The notes under the pieces were generated by a model. The model had not been told where the DNA came from and searched no databases. It saw nothing but the letters and a program-made list of their open reading frames with translations. Made by a program: the position numbers and the translations under genes. Below are positions 32,603 through 41,685 of a DNA stretch of 64,000 nucleotides, piece after piece. The DNA lies in NCBI RefSeq assembly GCF_937996225.1, contig NZ_CALKTC010000020.1, forward strand, positions 23,693 through 87,692, given 5' to 3'. The stretch comes from an uncultured Campylobacter sp. GTDB lineage: Bacteria > Campylobacterota > Campylobacteria > Campylobacterales > Campylobacteraceae. Each line of letters begins with the position of its first letter. Position 1 is the stretch's first letter.

Positions 32603-34591
32603 ATGAGAGAAAAATTTTATGTAGCGCTGGCAAATATAGGCGAGCTTGCGGCGCAGACGAAAGCGGGTGGGCTCATAGCGCGCTTGCTTATGAAAATCGA
32701 CCGCGGCTTTTTTACCGCGCTGCGCGAACGTCCCGTGTGGAGGGTGTTTTGGCTTGCGACGGTGCTATGCTTGCTCGCGTGCTGGGCTAAGATACATTAT
32801 CAGATTAACGGTCCCATCTTTGCCTACATCGCCGAGAGTTTCCCCGTGGTATTCATCATAAATTTGCTCATCTTTCACCTCTGCTATTTGCTTAGCGGGC
32901 GATTTTTTAAGCTTGTTTCGTTCGTGCTACTGGCGTTAATTGCGCTGATTGCGAGCACGTCTTTATTTTTGATCGTAAATTTCGACTCAAGCTTCAACGT
33001 TGTGGCGATCGACGCGATCGTGCATACCGACGCAGCCGAGACGCGCGAGTTTGTTTCGCAGTTTCTTAACCCGGCAACGATTTTATATTTAGCGGCGTTG
33101 CTCGGCTGCATCTTTGCGGCACTAAGAGCAGGACGGCGAGAGAAGGAGCAAGCGCATAGCCGCTTAAGATTGCTGCTAGCGGCGCTTTATCTTATCTATG
33201 GATCGATCTTTTGCGCGGATATCGCCGTCAAAGCTTTTCAGGGCAAGCGCGGCTTTGTAACCAAGCTATCGCAATACGTCCCGCTGGAGTTTGCCTTCAC
33301 GCTAAAAGATTATCTAAGCGATAAAAATTTCATCACCGATATGCACGAAGTGCAGCTCGGATATGACGAGGCTAAGCGCGCGAACGAAGGCGTTTTAAAA
33401 GGCGGCGCAAATTCAGATCCGCAAGGCGCCGCCTCGGGCTCCGCGTCTGAAAATTCCGCGCCTGCATCAAACGCCCAGGCGCAAAATTCCAGCGTAAATT
33501 TAAATTCTACGCCGCAAAGCCCCAGCACGATTTCAAATTCTAAAAACCCTGAGGCCGCTACAAACCCCGCCTTGCAAAAGTCTCGCGTCAAAAATATCAT
33601 CCTAATAATCGGTGAGAGCTTGCAGCGCGGGCATATGTCGCTCTACGGCTACGGCGTTAAAAATACACCGCTTTTGGAGGGTCTCGAAGCAAGCGGCAAT
33701 CTGATAAAATTTGGCGATACAATCTCGCCTTACGGCACGACTAATCAGGTGCTGATGCGACTTTTAAATTTCAGCGATTACGAAAGCGAGCGCAAAAGGG
33801 CGTGGTTTCGCAACCTTAGCATCATTGATATGTTTAAGCTAAGTGGCTACCGCACCTTTTGGATCAGCAATCAAGAAGCCTTCGGTGCACATGCGTTAAG
33901 TGCTAAAAGCGCTGCCGATCGCGCGGACGCGGAATCCTTCCTCTCAAAGAGCAATCTTTATGAAACCGTCCGCATCAAGCCTGACGGAGTGCTGCTTCCG
34001 CTCATAAATCAGGCAAAAACGGAGCAGAGCGAGCGAAATTTCTACGTGATCCATCTCATCGGTAGCCATATGGATTACAGCCTGCGCTATCCCGAGGGAT
34101 TTGGCAAGTTTAGCGCGGCGGACGTAAAGGCAAAACTTACTTCCAAGCAGAAAGATGTCGTCGCATATTACGACAACAGCGTGCTTTACAACGATTTTGT
34201 CATAAATGAAATTTTTAAAATTTTTTCGGGTGATGACAGCCTCATCGTCTATCTTAGCGATCACGGCGAGAATTTATACGAAAATGGACGCCTTGGGCAC
34301 GGCATGGAAAGCCGCTTTACTTACGAAATCCCGCTGCTTTTTATAGCTTCGCGCGAGTTTTTGAGCGATCACGCTAAACTATGGCAGAGGCTAGCTGCGG
34401 CGAAAGATAAGCCTTTTATGAGCGATGATTTAGCGCATCTGCTAGCAGATATCATCGGTGTCGCGCCGCTTGAGTTTGACGAGCACAAAAGCCCGATACG
34501 AGCGGATTTCAATGCTTCACGCAAGCGAATTGCTAACGGAGTCGATTATGACGAGAAATTAAAAAGCGCGAAGGGCTACGAGTTCGAGTAA
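32603..34591 (+). CDS. Phosphoethanolamine transferase-like sulfatase-fold membrane enzyme
   Basis: A 662-residue inner-membrane protein with about five N-terminal membrane helices and a periplasmic alkaline-phosphatase-fold domain, like CptA/EptC, which adds phosphoethanolamine to lipid A, LPS core or glycans. Motifs: GESLQRGHMSLYGYG (from about 337), a likely nucleophile threonine near SPYGTTNQ, VIHLIGSHMDY, and metal ligands in SDHGEN (D553, H554). A Q-N-S/A-S-rich linker (about 266-327) separates the membrane and catalytic domains. ATG 32603 is favoured by AGGA at proper spacing; ATG 32543 has no ribosome binding site. The acceptor is not determinable. Confidence 0.85.
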   Translation: MREKFYVALANIGELAAQTKAGGLIARLLMKIDRGFFTALRERPVWRVFWLATVLCLLACWAKIHYQINGPIFAYIAESFPVVFIINLLIFHLCYLLSGRFFKLVSFVLLALIALIASTSLFLIVNFDSSFNVVAIDAIVHTDAAETREFVSQFLNPATILYLAALLGCIFAALRAGRREKEQAHSRLRLLLAALYLIYGSIFCADIAVKAFQGKRGFVTKLSQYVPLEFAFTLKDYLSDKNFITDMHEVQLGYDEAKRANEGVLKGGANSDPQGAASGSASENSAPASNAQAQNSSVNLNSTPQSPSTISNSKNPEAATNPALQKSRVKNIILIIGESLQRGHMSLYGYGVKNTPLLEGLEASGNLIKFGDTISPYGTTNQVLMRLLNFSDYESERKRAWFRNLSIIDMFKLSGYRTFWISNQEAFGAHALSAKSAADRADAESFLSKSNLYETVRIKPDGVLLPLINQAKTEQSERNFYVIHLIGSHMDYSLRYPEGFGKFSAADVKAKLTSKQKDVVAYYDNSVLYNDFVINEIFKIFSGDDSLIVYLSDHGENLYENGRLGHGMESRFTYEIPLLFIASREFLSDHAKLWQRLAAAKDKPFMSDDLAHLLADIIGVAPLEFDEHKSPIRADFNASRKRIANGVDYDEKLKSAKGYEFE

Positions 34592-34605
34592 TAGATGAGT
34601 TTTGC

Positions 34606-34632
34606 TTTTATGCCGTTACATGCTGCATAAAA
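34606..34632 (+). terminator. Weak hairpin after the transferase gene
   Basis: TTTTATGC and GCATAAAA, 8-bp arms around an 11-base loop, 15 bases after the stop. AT-rich and without a clear U-run. Confidence 0.3.
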
Positions 34633-34764
34633 TAGGAATTAGTATGTCCTGCTTTTTGATTGGTTCATCAAATTCAGATTAAAATTTACGCCACCCCATA
34701 TGGCTACGCTGATAAAAAGACGCGCAACGCTTGTTAAATTTTAGATCAAATTTATGCACCGCGG

Positions 34765-35489
34765 TTAGCTCTCCTTCTTTACCTCATCCATATACGAATA
34801 GATCGTGACTTTCTGCGTCCTAAGCGCCTTTGCGACGAGCTCTACAGCGCCTTTTACCTCAAAAATCCCTTTTTGCGAGAGGAATTTCACGATACGCTTT
34901 CGATCCTCTTTCTTCATCCCCTCTACATCTAGATCGTGCGTAGCCGATGCGATCAGATCTTGGACGATGTCAAGGATATTTTGCTGCGAATCGTTAGAGT
35001 TTTTTGCTTCTAAATTTATGCTGTCATTTGAGCTCGCTTCATCTAATGCCGCGCTATTGCAGACTCCGTCAGTAAAATTTGCGCCCTGCAACTCCTTGCT
35101 ATCGAGCTTTGCATTCGGCAGCAGATTTTTTATTACTTTGTATGCCGCCATGGCGCTTGAGGTATCTATATTTACGCACAGTGCGCCTACTACTTTGCCG
35201 TTTGCGGCGCGGATCAAAGAAGTCGAGGAGCGTATGAGCTTGCCGTTTTGCGCGGTGAAGTAGTAGTTTGCGGTGCAGTCGTTTTCAAAATTTTTGCTTA
35301 GCAACACGTCCTTTATCAGATGATCGAAGCTCTGCCCGTTACGTCGCCGAGGACGAAAACGACGGAGTTTTGCGGCGTGCTCATATCATGGATGATCACC
35401 TCGCAATCGCCGATCGTATTTTTAATAAGGTGCGCGGTCGGTATAAAAGTCTGCAAAAGTTGATTCAATTCGGGCTCCTGAAATTTCAT
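34765..35489 (-). pseudogene. Frameshifted YheO/DauR-type transcriptional regulator
   Basis: From ATG 35489 the frame gives MKFQEPELNQLLQTFIPTAH, CEVIIHDMS and FVLGDVTG, then stops. One base missing from the CCC run at 35335-35337 (plus strand) would join it to the next frame, QSFDHLIKDVLLSKNFENDC, which continues with the YheO PAS domain and a C-terminal helix-turn-helix (FEVKGAVELVAKALRTQKVTIYSYMDE). The join falls inside a conserved VTG motif, so the disruption is clear. An internal GTG at 35307 could still yield a 180-residue fragment with the DNA-binding part. A low-complexity Asn/Ser segment lies at about 88-108 of that fragment. It diverges from ridA, as a regulator of the ridA operon would. 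Confidence 0.8.
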
Positions 35490-35573
35490 ATAAAAAAAAT
35501 CTATGAATTTGGATTAAATTTTAAAATTTTTGCAAATTTATAGAAATACTTATATATTTTAATAAATTTAGAG

Positions 35574-35579
35574 TAAAAT
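35574..35579 (+). promoter_or_regulatory. Candidate -10 for ridA
   Basis: TAAAAT preceded by TTTAGAG, 31 bases before the ATG. The surrounding 100 bases are almost entirely A and T, so the exact element is uncertain. AAAGGAGC precedes the ATG. Confidence 0.35.
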
Positions 35580-35610
35580 TATATAAAATTTTATATGCAA
35601 AGGAGCTTAA

Positions 35611-35997
35611 ATGAAAGAGATTTATCCAACCGGTTTCGCGCCGAAAAAGGCGCATTATGCGCCGGGCATCTTAGACGACGACGGTACGCTCTACGTCTCG
35701 GGACAGCTAAGCGTGGATCCGCGCACGGGAGCCATTGCGGAGGGCCTTGCTGAGCAGACCGCACAGGCCCTAAGCAACGTCGCGGCAGTGCTGGCCGCCG
35801 CGGGCGCGGATAAAGGCGACGTGCGGATGTGCCGCGTCTATACGCCTGACGTCGCGAACTGGGACGTGATCGACGAGCAATACGCGCTGTTTTTCGGCGC
35901 GCACAAGCCCGCCCGCGTTGTGGTGCCGACTACGGCTCTACATTTCGGCTGCCTTGTAGAGATCGAGGCCGTCGCAAAAATAAAAGAGAAAAAATAG
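35611..35997 (+). CDS. RidA family enamine/imine deaminase
   Basis: A 128-residue YjgF/YER057c/UK114 protein; RidA hydrolyses reactive 2-aminoacrylate made by PLP enzymes. Motifs include LYVSGQLSVDPRTG, the RidA arginine region in KPARVVVPTTALHFGCLVEIEA. It lies eight bases before a PLP-dependent threonine-synthase-like gene, which suggests that it clears a by-product of that enzyme. Confidence 0.88.
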   Translation: MKEIYPTGFAPKKAHYAPGILDDDGTLYVSGQLSVDPRTGAIAEGLAEQTAQALSNVAAVLAAAGADKGDVRMCRVYTPDVANWDVIDEQYALFFGAHKPARVVVPTTALHFGCLVEIEAVAKIKEKK

Positions 35998-36005
35998 GAG
36001 CGAAA

Positions 36006-37091
36006 ATGAGCGATTTCATCTGCACGGGATGTGGCAAGCACGCGCCCATCGATACTTTGCGCTATAAATGCGACTGCGGCGGGTTGTATAAGCTAAACTC
36101 CGATGCGCCTAAATTTAACCCCGCGCTCGTAGATCAAAGCGAGTTTAGCATCTTTAGATACCGCAGGTTTATGGGCATCGACACGACTAAATTTAAAGAA
36201 ATCTCGATGGGCGAGGGGCTCACGGCTAGCGTGAAATTCGGCGAAGACCTCTATCTCAAGCTTGATTACGCGATGCCTACGCTTTCGTTCAAAGACCGCG
36301 GTGCGGCGGTTTTGGTACTGCATGCTAAAAATATCGGCGTAAAAAAGGTGCTGCAAGACTCCAGCGGCAACGCGGGCAATGCCGTGGCGGCGTACTGCGC
36401 TCGCGCGGGCATCGAGTGCGAAATTTACGTCCCGAAGGGCACGTCTCCCAAAAAGATCGATATGATCAAAAGCCACGGCGCGCACGTCACGGTCTTTGAC
36501 GGCAGCCGCGACGAGACGGCGGATGCGTGCCGCAAAAAGGCCTCGGATGAGCAGATCTATTACGCCAACCACGTTTATAATCCGATCTTTTACGAGGGCA
36601 CGAAGAGCTACGTTTATGAGATTTACGAGCAGCTAGGCAGGGTGCCGCGCAATATCTTTATCCCCGTGGGCAACGGCACGCTACTGCTGGGCGCTCAAGC
36701 AGCGCTGGGCGAGCTATATGAGGGCGGCTTTATCGAGGCGCTGCCAAAAATTTTCATCGTTCAGGGCGAGCTTTGCGCTCCGCTTTTCGGTGCTGAAGCT
36801 GTGGCGCGCGAGACCAGGCCGCAGCCGACGCTAGCGGAGGGCATCGCGATCGCAAGACCGATGCGCGCGGGCGAAATTCTTGGCTCTAGCTACGCTGGCG
36901 AGCGCGAGGTGATCTTGGCGAGCGAGAGCGATATACTGCCTGCCAGAGCGGCGCTTGCGCGCGGCGGATTTTACGTCGAGCACACGACCGCGGCTACCTA
37001 TGCGGCGTATCTGCGCTACAAAGAAAGCCACGATCTACAAGGAGATAGCATCATCCCGCTTTGCGGCGCGGGGCTGAAGAGCGATCATTAA
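36006..37091 (+). CDS. Threonine-synthase-like PLP enzyme with zinc ribbon
   Basis: A 361-residue fold-type II PLP enzyme. An N-terminal zinc ribbon with cysteines at 6, 9, 22 and 24 precedes the catalytic domain. The PLP lysine is K96 in SFKDRGAAVL; QDSSGNAGNAVAAY binds substrate and phosphate. The family includes threonine synthase and related lyases, and the pairing with ridA and a YheO-type regulator suggests a catabolic rather than a biosynthetic role. Substrate is unknown. Confidence 0.85.
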   Translation: MSDFICTGCGKHAPIDTLRYKCDCGGLYKLNSDAPKFNPALVDQSEFSIFRYRRFMGIDTTKFKEISMGEGLTASVKFGEDLYLKLDYAMPTLSFKDRGAAVLVLHAKNIGVKKVLQDSSGNAGNAVAAYCARAGIECEIYVPKGTSPKKIDMIKSHGAHVTVFDGSRDETADACRKKASDEQIYYANHVYNPIFYEGTKSYVYEIYEQLGRVPRNIFIPVGNGTLLLGAQAALGELYEGGFIEALPKIFIVQGELCAPLFGAEAVARETRPQPTLAEGIAIARPMRAGEILGSSYAGEREVILASESDILPARAALARGGFYVEHTTAATYAAYLRYKESHDLQGDSIIPLCGAGLKSDH

Positions 37092-37124
37092 ATTTAAGCG
37101 CCAGACGGATTTGTGTGGCTAGCT

Positions 37125-37154
37125 AGCGGCGAGGAATTTAAAATTTTCGCCGCT
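37125..37154 (+). terminator. Terminator of the ridA operon
   Basis: AGCGGCGA and TCGCCGCT form an 8-bp stem around an AT-rich loop, followed by TTAAATTT, 33 bases after the stop. Confidence 0.55.
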
Positions 37155-37503
37155 TTAAATTTAGCGAGTTTGTGAGTTTGTTTTTGGTGAAATTCTAAAA
37201 ATTTAACGACGCGTAGGCTTTTAAATTTAAACTTGTAACGAAGCGCGGGAACACCTTTCGTTTGCGGTATGATACGGCGATAGGTGATACAGCGCATTTT
37301 ATGGGCGACTTTGCCGTTAGTTGGATTTTTAAAATTTTATCTGTCGATAGCTGGACGGCCGCCTCTTAAATTTGAAATTACGGTCAAAATTTATAGAAAT
37401 TAGCCTGTAAGGTGCGGCGCTATCCGCCCGTTTCGTTTATAAAATTTGGACGTTTTATCGCTCTTGGGAAGCGACCTTCTACGCAGATGATAAATTTGCG
37501 CGA
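37155..37503. other. Gap with no recognisable gene
   Basis: About 350 bases between convergent genes. No credible open frame or RNA structure seen; AT-rich with several RAATTY words. Confidence 0.4.
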
Positions 37504-38052
37504 CTATTTTAGATTTTCTTTAGCGATACGCGTAAGCTCAAGCACAAATTCGCTTTTTGCCGCAGTATAGGCGTCGCGGTTGAACTCGAATCGCTTGCAA
37601 AGCTCTAATTTAAGCGCCTCGTACCGCGCGGCGATATCCGCATTCGCCCGCAAAAAATCTCTAAAAAATATCTCATCCGCATCGCCGAAATTTCGTAGAT
37701 GTACGTGAAAAACGCGCTCGGCAAATCCCGCTTCGGTGTAGCCCTTATTTAGGCTGCAGCGGCTCCCCTTTTCGCTCATTAGCAGATAGCCGGCCTCTAC
37801 CAGGCGCTGTTTGGCGGCGGCAATATCCGAGCATTCGATCAAAATATCTACGATCGGCTTCGCCCAGATCCCGCTTACCGCGGTGCTGCCGATATGGTGG
37901 ATCTTGATCTCGCCATGATCTTGCAGCAGGCCGCGCAGAATTTCGCGCTCCTGCCTAAAGTATTCGCCCCAGCGCGGATCGTGCGGCACGAGACGTATCG
38001 GAAAGAGCCGCCACAGCTCTTGCAGGCTCATCGAAAGGAGTTTATTGCTCAT
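37504..38052 (-). CDS. GrpB family protein (UPF0157)
   Basis: A 182-residue nucleotidyltransferase-fold protein of unknown cellular role. HIGSTAVSGIWAKPIVDILIE holds the GS and DxxIE-type motif of the family, and FHVHLRNFGDADEIFFRDFL is the conserved second block. A 35-base gap separates it from an upstream tRNA gene on the same strand. Confidence 0.88.
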   Translation of the reverse strand: MSNKLLSMSLQELWRLFPIRLVPHDPRWGEYFRQEREILRGLLQDHGEIKIHHIGSTAVSGIWAKPIVDILIECSDIAAAKQRLVEAGYLLMSEKGSRCSLNKGYTEAGFAERVFHVHLRNFGDADEIFFRDFLRANADIAARYEALKLELCKRFEFNRDAYTAAKSEFVLELTRIAKENLK

Positions 38053-38087
38053 CTTAACTCCAAAGTATTGGGTGAAATTTGAATGAA

Positions 38088-38175
38088 TGGCGGGTAGATA
38101 GGGATTCGAACCCTAGAAGGCTGACGCCTTACGCGCTTTCGAGGCGCGCTCCTTCGACCGCTCGGACATCTACCC
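38088..38175 (-). tRNA. tRNA-Ser(CGA)
   Basis: An 88-base type II tRNA with encoded CCA. The acceptor stem GGGTAGA pairs with TCTACCC; the anticodon loop CTCGAAA gives anticodon CGA, reading UCG. A long variable arm (TAAGGCGTCAGCCTTC region) and a T-arm with GGTTCGAATCC are present. Serine identity follows from anticodon and variable arm. Confidence 0.95.
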
Positions 38176-38190
38176 GAATAAAAATGTAAT

Positions 38191-38210
38191 TTAAGCCAAA
38201 AATGGCTTAA
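38191..38210 (-). terminator. Hairpin upstream of tRNA-Ser
   Basis: TTAAGCCA, loop AAAA, TGGCTTAA: a perfect 8-bp stem. On the minus strand it is followed by an AT-rich stretch with a T run, so it may end the transcript arriving from 38464. It lies 15 bases before the tRNA. Confidence 0.5.
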
Positions 38211-38463
38211 TAACAGATTTAAAAATGAAATTCCGCGCGAAATTTCGCCTGATTTTGCGAGCGGGGTTGAAATTTAACGGCGCAAATTTAGATTTCATTT
38301 TAAATCTACGGCTTAAGGTACGGCGCGGCTTTCGGCATAAAATTTATTTTCGCGCGTAGTTTTAGGCACGGAATTTTACCGCTTTATGGATGAAATTTTA
38401 CGCAAAAGCTTATCGTCGCGGCGGTGAAAAATCACTCACCGTTTATAAATTTCATGCGCCGCC

Positions 38464-38886
38464 CTACAAAACCGAGATAAAAATTTTGATCTCGTCTCCG
38501 CCGTAAAACTCAAAATCCGTTCCAAACGCTCTTTTTAGTTCGCCGGCCTCAAAAAAGCTCCAAATTTTACTCCAAAACTTTGCTACGTTTTGCGGCTCAT
38601 TTGGGAAACTAAAAACGGCGTATTTGCCGCTTTTGATCTCCAAGGTTTCGTCGCTGCGGGGCGCTTTGGTGCCGATAAATATATCGTAAAGCCCGTCGTT
38701 GCCGTCTTCGTAATCATAATAGACGCCGTAGATCTCGCTCTGCCCGTCATAGCACTCTTTCATAAATTTTGCCCACAGCGCGGGAATTTTGCCGCTTCCA
38801 CCTAGCTCGTCCGCGTTTTTCGTGCGGGCTTTTAACCCGTAAATTTTAAATCCGTCTAAATATGAAATTTTGATTTTTTCGCTCAA
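38464..38886 (-). CDS. GyrI-like/AraC effector-binding domain protein
   Basis: A 140-residue stand-alone effector-binding domain of the AraC_E_bind/GyrI type, which binds small hydrophobic molecules or gyrase in other bacteria. FKIYGLKARTKNADE, YGVYYDYED and YAVFSFPN are the recognisable strands, and FEFYGGDEIKIFISVL ends the fold. It follows tkt by 15 bases and is probably read from the same message. Its ligand is unknown. Confidence 0.75.
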   Translation of the reverse strand: MSEKIKISYLDGFKIYGLKARTKNADELGGSGKIPALWAKFMKECYDGQSEIYGVYYDYEDGNDGLYDIFIGTKAPRSDETLEIKSGKYAVFSFPNEPQNVAKFWSKIWSFFEAGELKRAFGTDFEFYGGDEIKIFISVL

Positions 38887-38901
38887 ATTTCGTCCTTTCC
38901 G

Positions 38902-40830
38902 TTACTGCTCTAAAAGCTCTCTGGCCTGCTTTGCGATCGCTACGTCGGTAAAGCCGAAAAGCTTAAATAGCTCGCTCGCGTTGCCGCTTTCGCCGAAGCT
39001 TTGCATACCGTGTACCGCGTCTGCAAATTTATACCACTCAAGCGCGCTTGCGGCTTCGACGGCTAAAATTTTAGTTTGCGGCTCTAGGATTTGCGCCAGA
39101 TAATCTGCGTCCTGCTCGCACAGAAGCTCGAAGCACGGCGCGCTTACGACGTTTGCGCCGATGCCTTGCTCTTGCAGGATCGCCGCCGCTTTTAGGCAGA
39201 GCGAGACTTCGCTGCCGCTTGCGATGAGCGTGATTTGCGCTTCTTTGCTCTGCCTTAGCAGATACGCGCCGTTTTGCACGTCACCTAAAACCGCCTTAGG
39301 CAGCGGCTCAAGCCCTTGGCGCGAGCAGACGAACGCTGCGGGGGCATTCAGAGCGAGCGCCGTGCGCCAGCATTTTACGTTTTCGTTGCCGTCCGCGGGG
39401 CGGAAGGTGTAGAAGCCTGGCATCGCGCGGAAGGTGCTAAGCTGCTCGATAGGCTCATGCGTCGGCCCGTCCTCGCCCACGCCGATGCTGTCGTGCGTGA
39501 AGACGAAATAATGGCGCAAGCCCATCAGCGCCGCAAGTCGCGCGCCCGTTTTGAGATAGTCGCTGAATATAAAAAACGTCGCGCTAAACGGAATGAAAAG
39601 CCCGTATCTAGCAAAGGCGTTGCAGATCGCCGCCATCGCGTGCTCGCGGATGCCGAAGTGTAAATTTTTGCCGCACGGAAAGTCGCCGCCGCCTTTTAGC
39701 TCGGTCTTATTCGACGCCGCCAAATCGGCGCTTCCGCCCAAAAAGCCGGGCACCGCGTTTGCGATAGCGTTTAAAATTTTACCGTTGCTATCGCGGGTGG
39801 CGACCTTAAGCCCGCTAAAATCAGGGAATTCTATCTTGCTAAAATCGGGATTTAAAAGCTCGTTTAGAAGCGCTCTTTTTTCATCGCTTAGCTTCGCAAG
39901 CTTCTCCTTCCAAAGCCGTTCTTCCAAATCGCCCTTCTCGACTGCAGCGCGCGTCGCAAAAAGCACGTCCTCGCTTACGACGAAGCTTTGGGCTGGATCA
40001 AAGCCCAGGCTTTGCTTGGCGCGCGCAAGCAGCTCCTCTCCAAGCGGCGCGCCGTGCGTCTTGGCCGTGCCCTCAAGCTCGAGCGCGCCCTTGCCGATCG
40101 TGGTGTTTGCGATGATGAGGTAGGGTTTGGTTTTGTTTTTGACCTCGTCAAGGACAAATTCTATCTGATCAAAATTATGCCCATCGATGCGCGCGACCTC
40201 AAAGCCTTGCGCTTCAAATCGCACCTTTACGTCCTCAAACCATGCGATATCGGTGCTACCGTCGATCGTGATGCCATTAGAATCATAGATTATCGTGAGA
40301 TTATCGAGGTTGTGTCTACCCGCAAGCGCGCACGCTTCGTAGCTGATGCCCTCCTGCAGATCGCCGTCGCCGCAGAAGCAATAGACGCGGTGATCGATGA
40401 CCTCGCTTCCTTCCTCGTTTAGTAGATGCGCGGCGTATTTTGCGGCCATCGCAAATCCGACTGCGTTTGCGACGCCCTGACCGAGCGGTCCGGTAGCGAT
40501 CTCGACGCCCGGGGTGGTGATCTCCGGATGGCCTGGAGTTTTGGAGTGCAGGCGCCTGAAGCTTTTGAGATCGTCCATACTCAAATCGTATCCGCTAAGA
40601 TAGAGGTAGCTATATACGAGCGCGCTTGCGTGCCCGCCCGAGAATACGATGCGGTCGCGGTTCAGCCACGCGGGATTTTTAGGGTTGTGGCGGACCTTGC
40701 TCATAAAGACGCTCATTACGTCGCTTAGCCCCATCGGCGTGCCGGGATGGCCTGAGTTAGCGCTTTGGATCATATCCGCGCTTAGAAATTTGATCGTGTT
40801 TGAAATTTTACTTAGCTGCTCGCTCGACAT
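38902..40830 (-). CDS. tkt: Transketolase
   Basis: A 642-residue thiamine-diphosphate enzyme of the non-oxidative pentose phosphate pathway. Motifs: SANSGHPGTPMG, the ThDP site GDGDLQEGISYEA, and the pyrimidine domain with FGIREHAM and DSIGVGEDGPTHEP. AAGGATGAAAA precedes the ATG. It follows ispA by three bases. Confidence 0.96.
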   Translation of the reverse strand: MSSEQLSKISNTIKFLSADMIQSANSGHPGTPMGLSDVMSVFMSKVRHNPKNPAWLNRDRIVFSGGHASALVYSYLYLSGYDLSMDDLKSFRRLHSKTPGHPEITTPGVEIATGPLGQGVANAVGFAMAAKYAAHLLNEEGSEVIDHRVYCFCGDGDLQEGISYEACALAGRHNLDNLTIIYDSNGITIDGSTDIAWFEDVKVRFEAQGFEVARIDGHNFDQIEFVLDEVKNKTKPYLIIANTTIGKGALELEGTAKTHGAPLGEELLARAKQSLGFDPAQSFVVSEDVLFATRAAVEKGDLEERLWKEKLAKLSDEKRALLNELLNPDFSKIEFPDFSGLKVATRDSNGKILNAIANAVPGFLGGSADLAASNKTELKGGGDFPCGKNLHFGIREHAMAAICNAFARYGLFIPFSATFFIFSDYLKTGARLAALMGLRHYFVFTHDSIGVGEDGPTHEPIEQLSTFRAMPGFYTFRPADGNENVKCWRTALALNAPAAFVCSRQGLEPLPKAVLGDVQNGAYLLRQSKEAQITLIASGSEVSLCLKAAAILQEQGIGANVVSAPCFELLCEQDADYLAQILEPQTKILAVEAASALEWYKFADAVHGMQSFGESGNASELFKLFGFTDVAIAKQARELLEQ

Positions 40831-40833
40831 TTT

Positions 40834-41685
40834 TCATCCTTTCAGGTATTTTTCTATCAAATTTAAAACCAAATTGCGTAGGCTCGCATCATAGCCGCTC
40901 ATCGCGCCGCCTACCTCGTCTATTAGGCGCTGCTTGTAGCTCCTCGCGCCCGCAAGTCCGAGTAAATTTACGAAGGAATTTTTCGCGCCGTCCGCTCCTA
41001 CGGGCTTGCCCGCGCTTGCTTCGTCGCCCGTGGCGTCGATGATGTCATCCTCGATCTGAAATATAAGCCCTAGCTTCAGGCCGATCTTATAAAGCTCATG
41101 CGCGAGCTCATCCTTTAGCCCGCCGATTATGGCGCCTAGCTCAAACGCTGCGGCGATGAGCGCGCCCGTTTTGTGCAGATGCAAAAACTCAAGCTCGCTT
41201 TGCTTTAGCGGGCTGTTTTCAAAACGGCAATCGATAGCCTGACCCAGCACCATGCCGCTGCTGCCCGCGTTTCGCGCTAGAGTTTTAATGCATTTTATCT
41301 TGATCTCATCGCTTAGGCTTGCGCTCGCGGCGATTAAAAACGCGTCGGTATTTAGCGCGTCGCCCACCAAAATCGCCGTGACCTCGTCATATTTTTTATG
41401 CAGGCTCGGCCGTCCGCGGCGCAGATCCGCATCGTCCATCGCGGGCAGATCGTCGTGGATAAGCGAGTAGGTGTGGATCATCTCAAGCGCCATCGCCATC
41501 GCTAACGCGCCCTCAAAGCGCCGCTCATCCACCGCCGAGACGACGCCTAGCAACAGCTGCGCGCGAAAGTGCTTGCCGCCCGCTTGCAGCATGTAATTGA
41601 GCGCCTCCTCAAAATACGGATGAAAGCTAGACGCCTTCAGCTCGTTTCGCTTCAAGTAATCTTTAAATTTTTCTAAAATATCCAT
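40834..41685 (-). CDS. ispA: Farnesyl/geranyl diphosphate synthase
   Basis: A 283-residue short-chain prenyl synthase making the precursor of undecaprenyl phosphate and quinones. The two aspartate motifs are DDLPAMDDADLRRG and EDDIIDATGDEASAGK; GGKHFRAQL is the first conserved block. ATG 41685 has TAGGATCG upstream. A longer in-frame reading to 41919 exists but has no family similarity. Confidence 0.93.
   Translation of the reverse strand: MDILEKFKDYLKRNELKASSFHPYFEEALNYMLQAGGKHFRAQLLLGVVSAVDERRFEGALAMAMALEMIHTYSLIHDDLPAMDDADLRRGRPSLHKKYDEVTAILVGDALNTDAFLIAASASLSDEIKIKCIKTLARNAGSSGMVLGQAIDCRFENSPLKQSELEFLHLHKTGALIAAAFELGAIIGGLKDELAHELYKIGLKLGLIFQIEDDIIDATGDEASAGKPVGADGAKNSFVNLLGLAGARSYKQRLIDEVGGAMSGYDASLRNLVLNLIEKYLKG

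Noticed and set aside
39593..40123. A 176-codon open frame antisense to tkt
   Set aside because: Shadow of a conserved gene; composition is Ser/Lys/Ala-rich as expected for the antisense of this codon usage.
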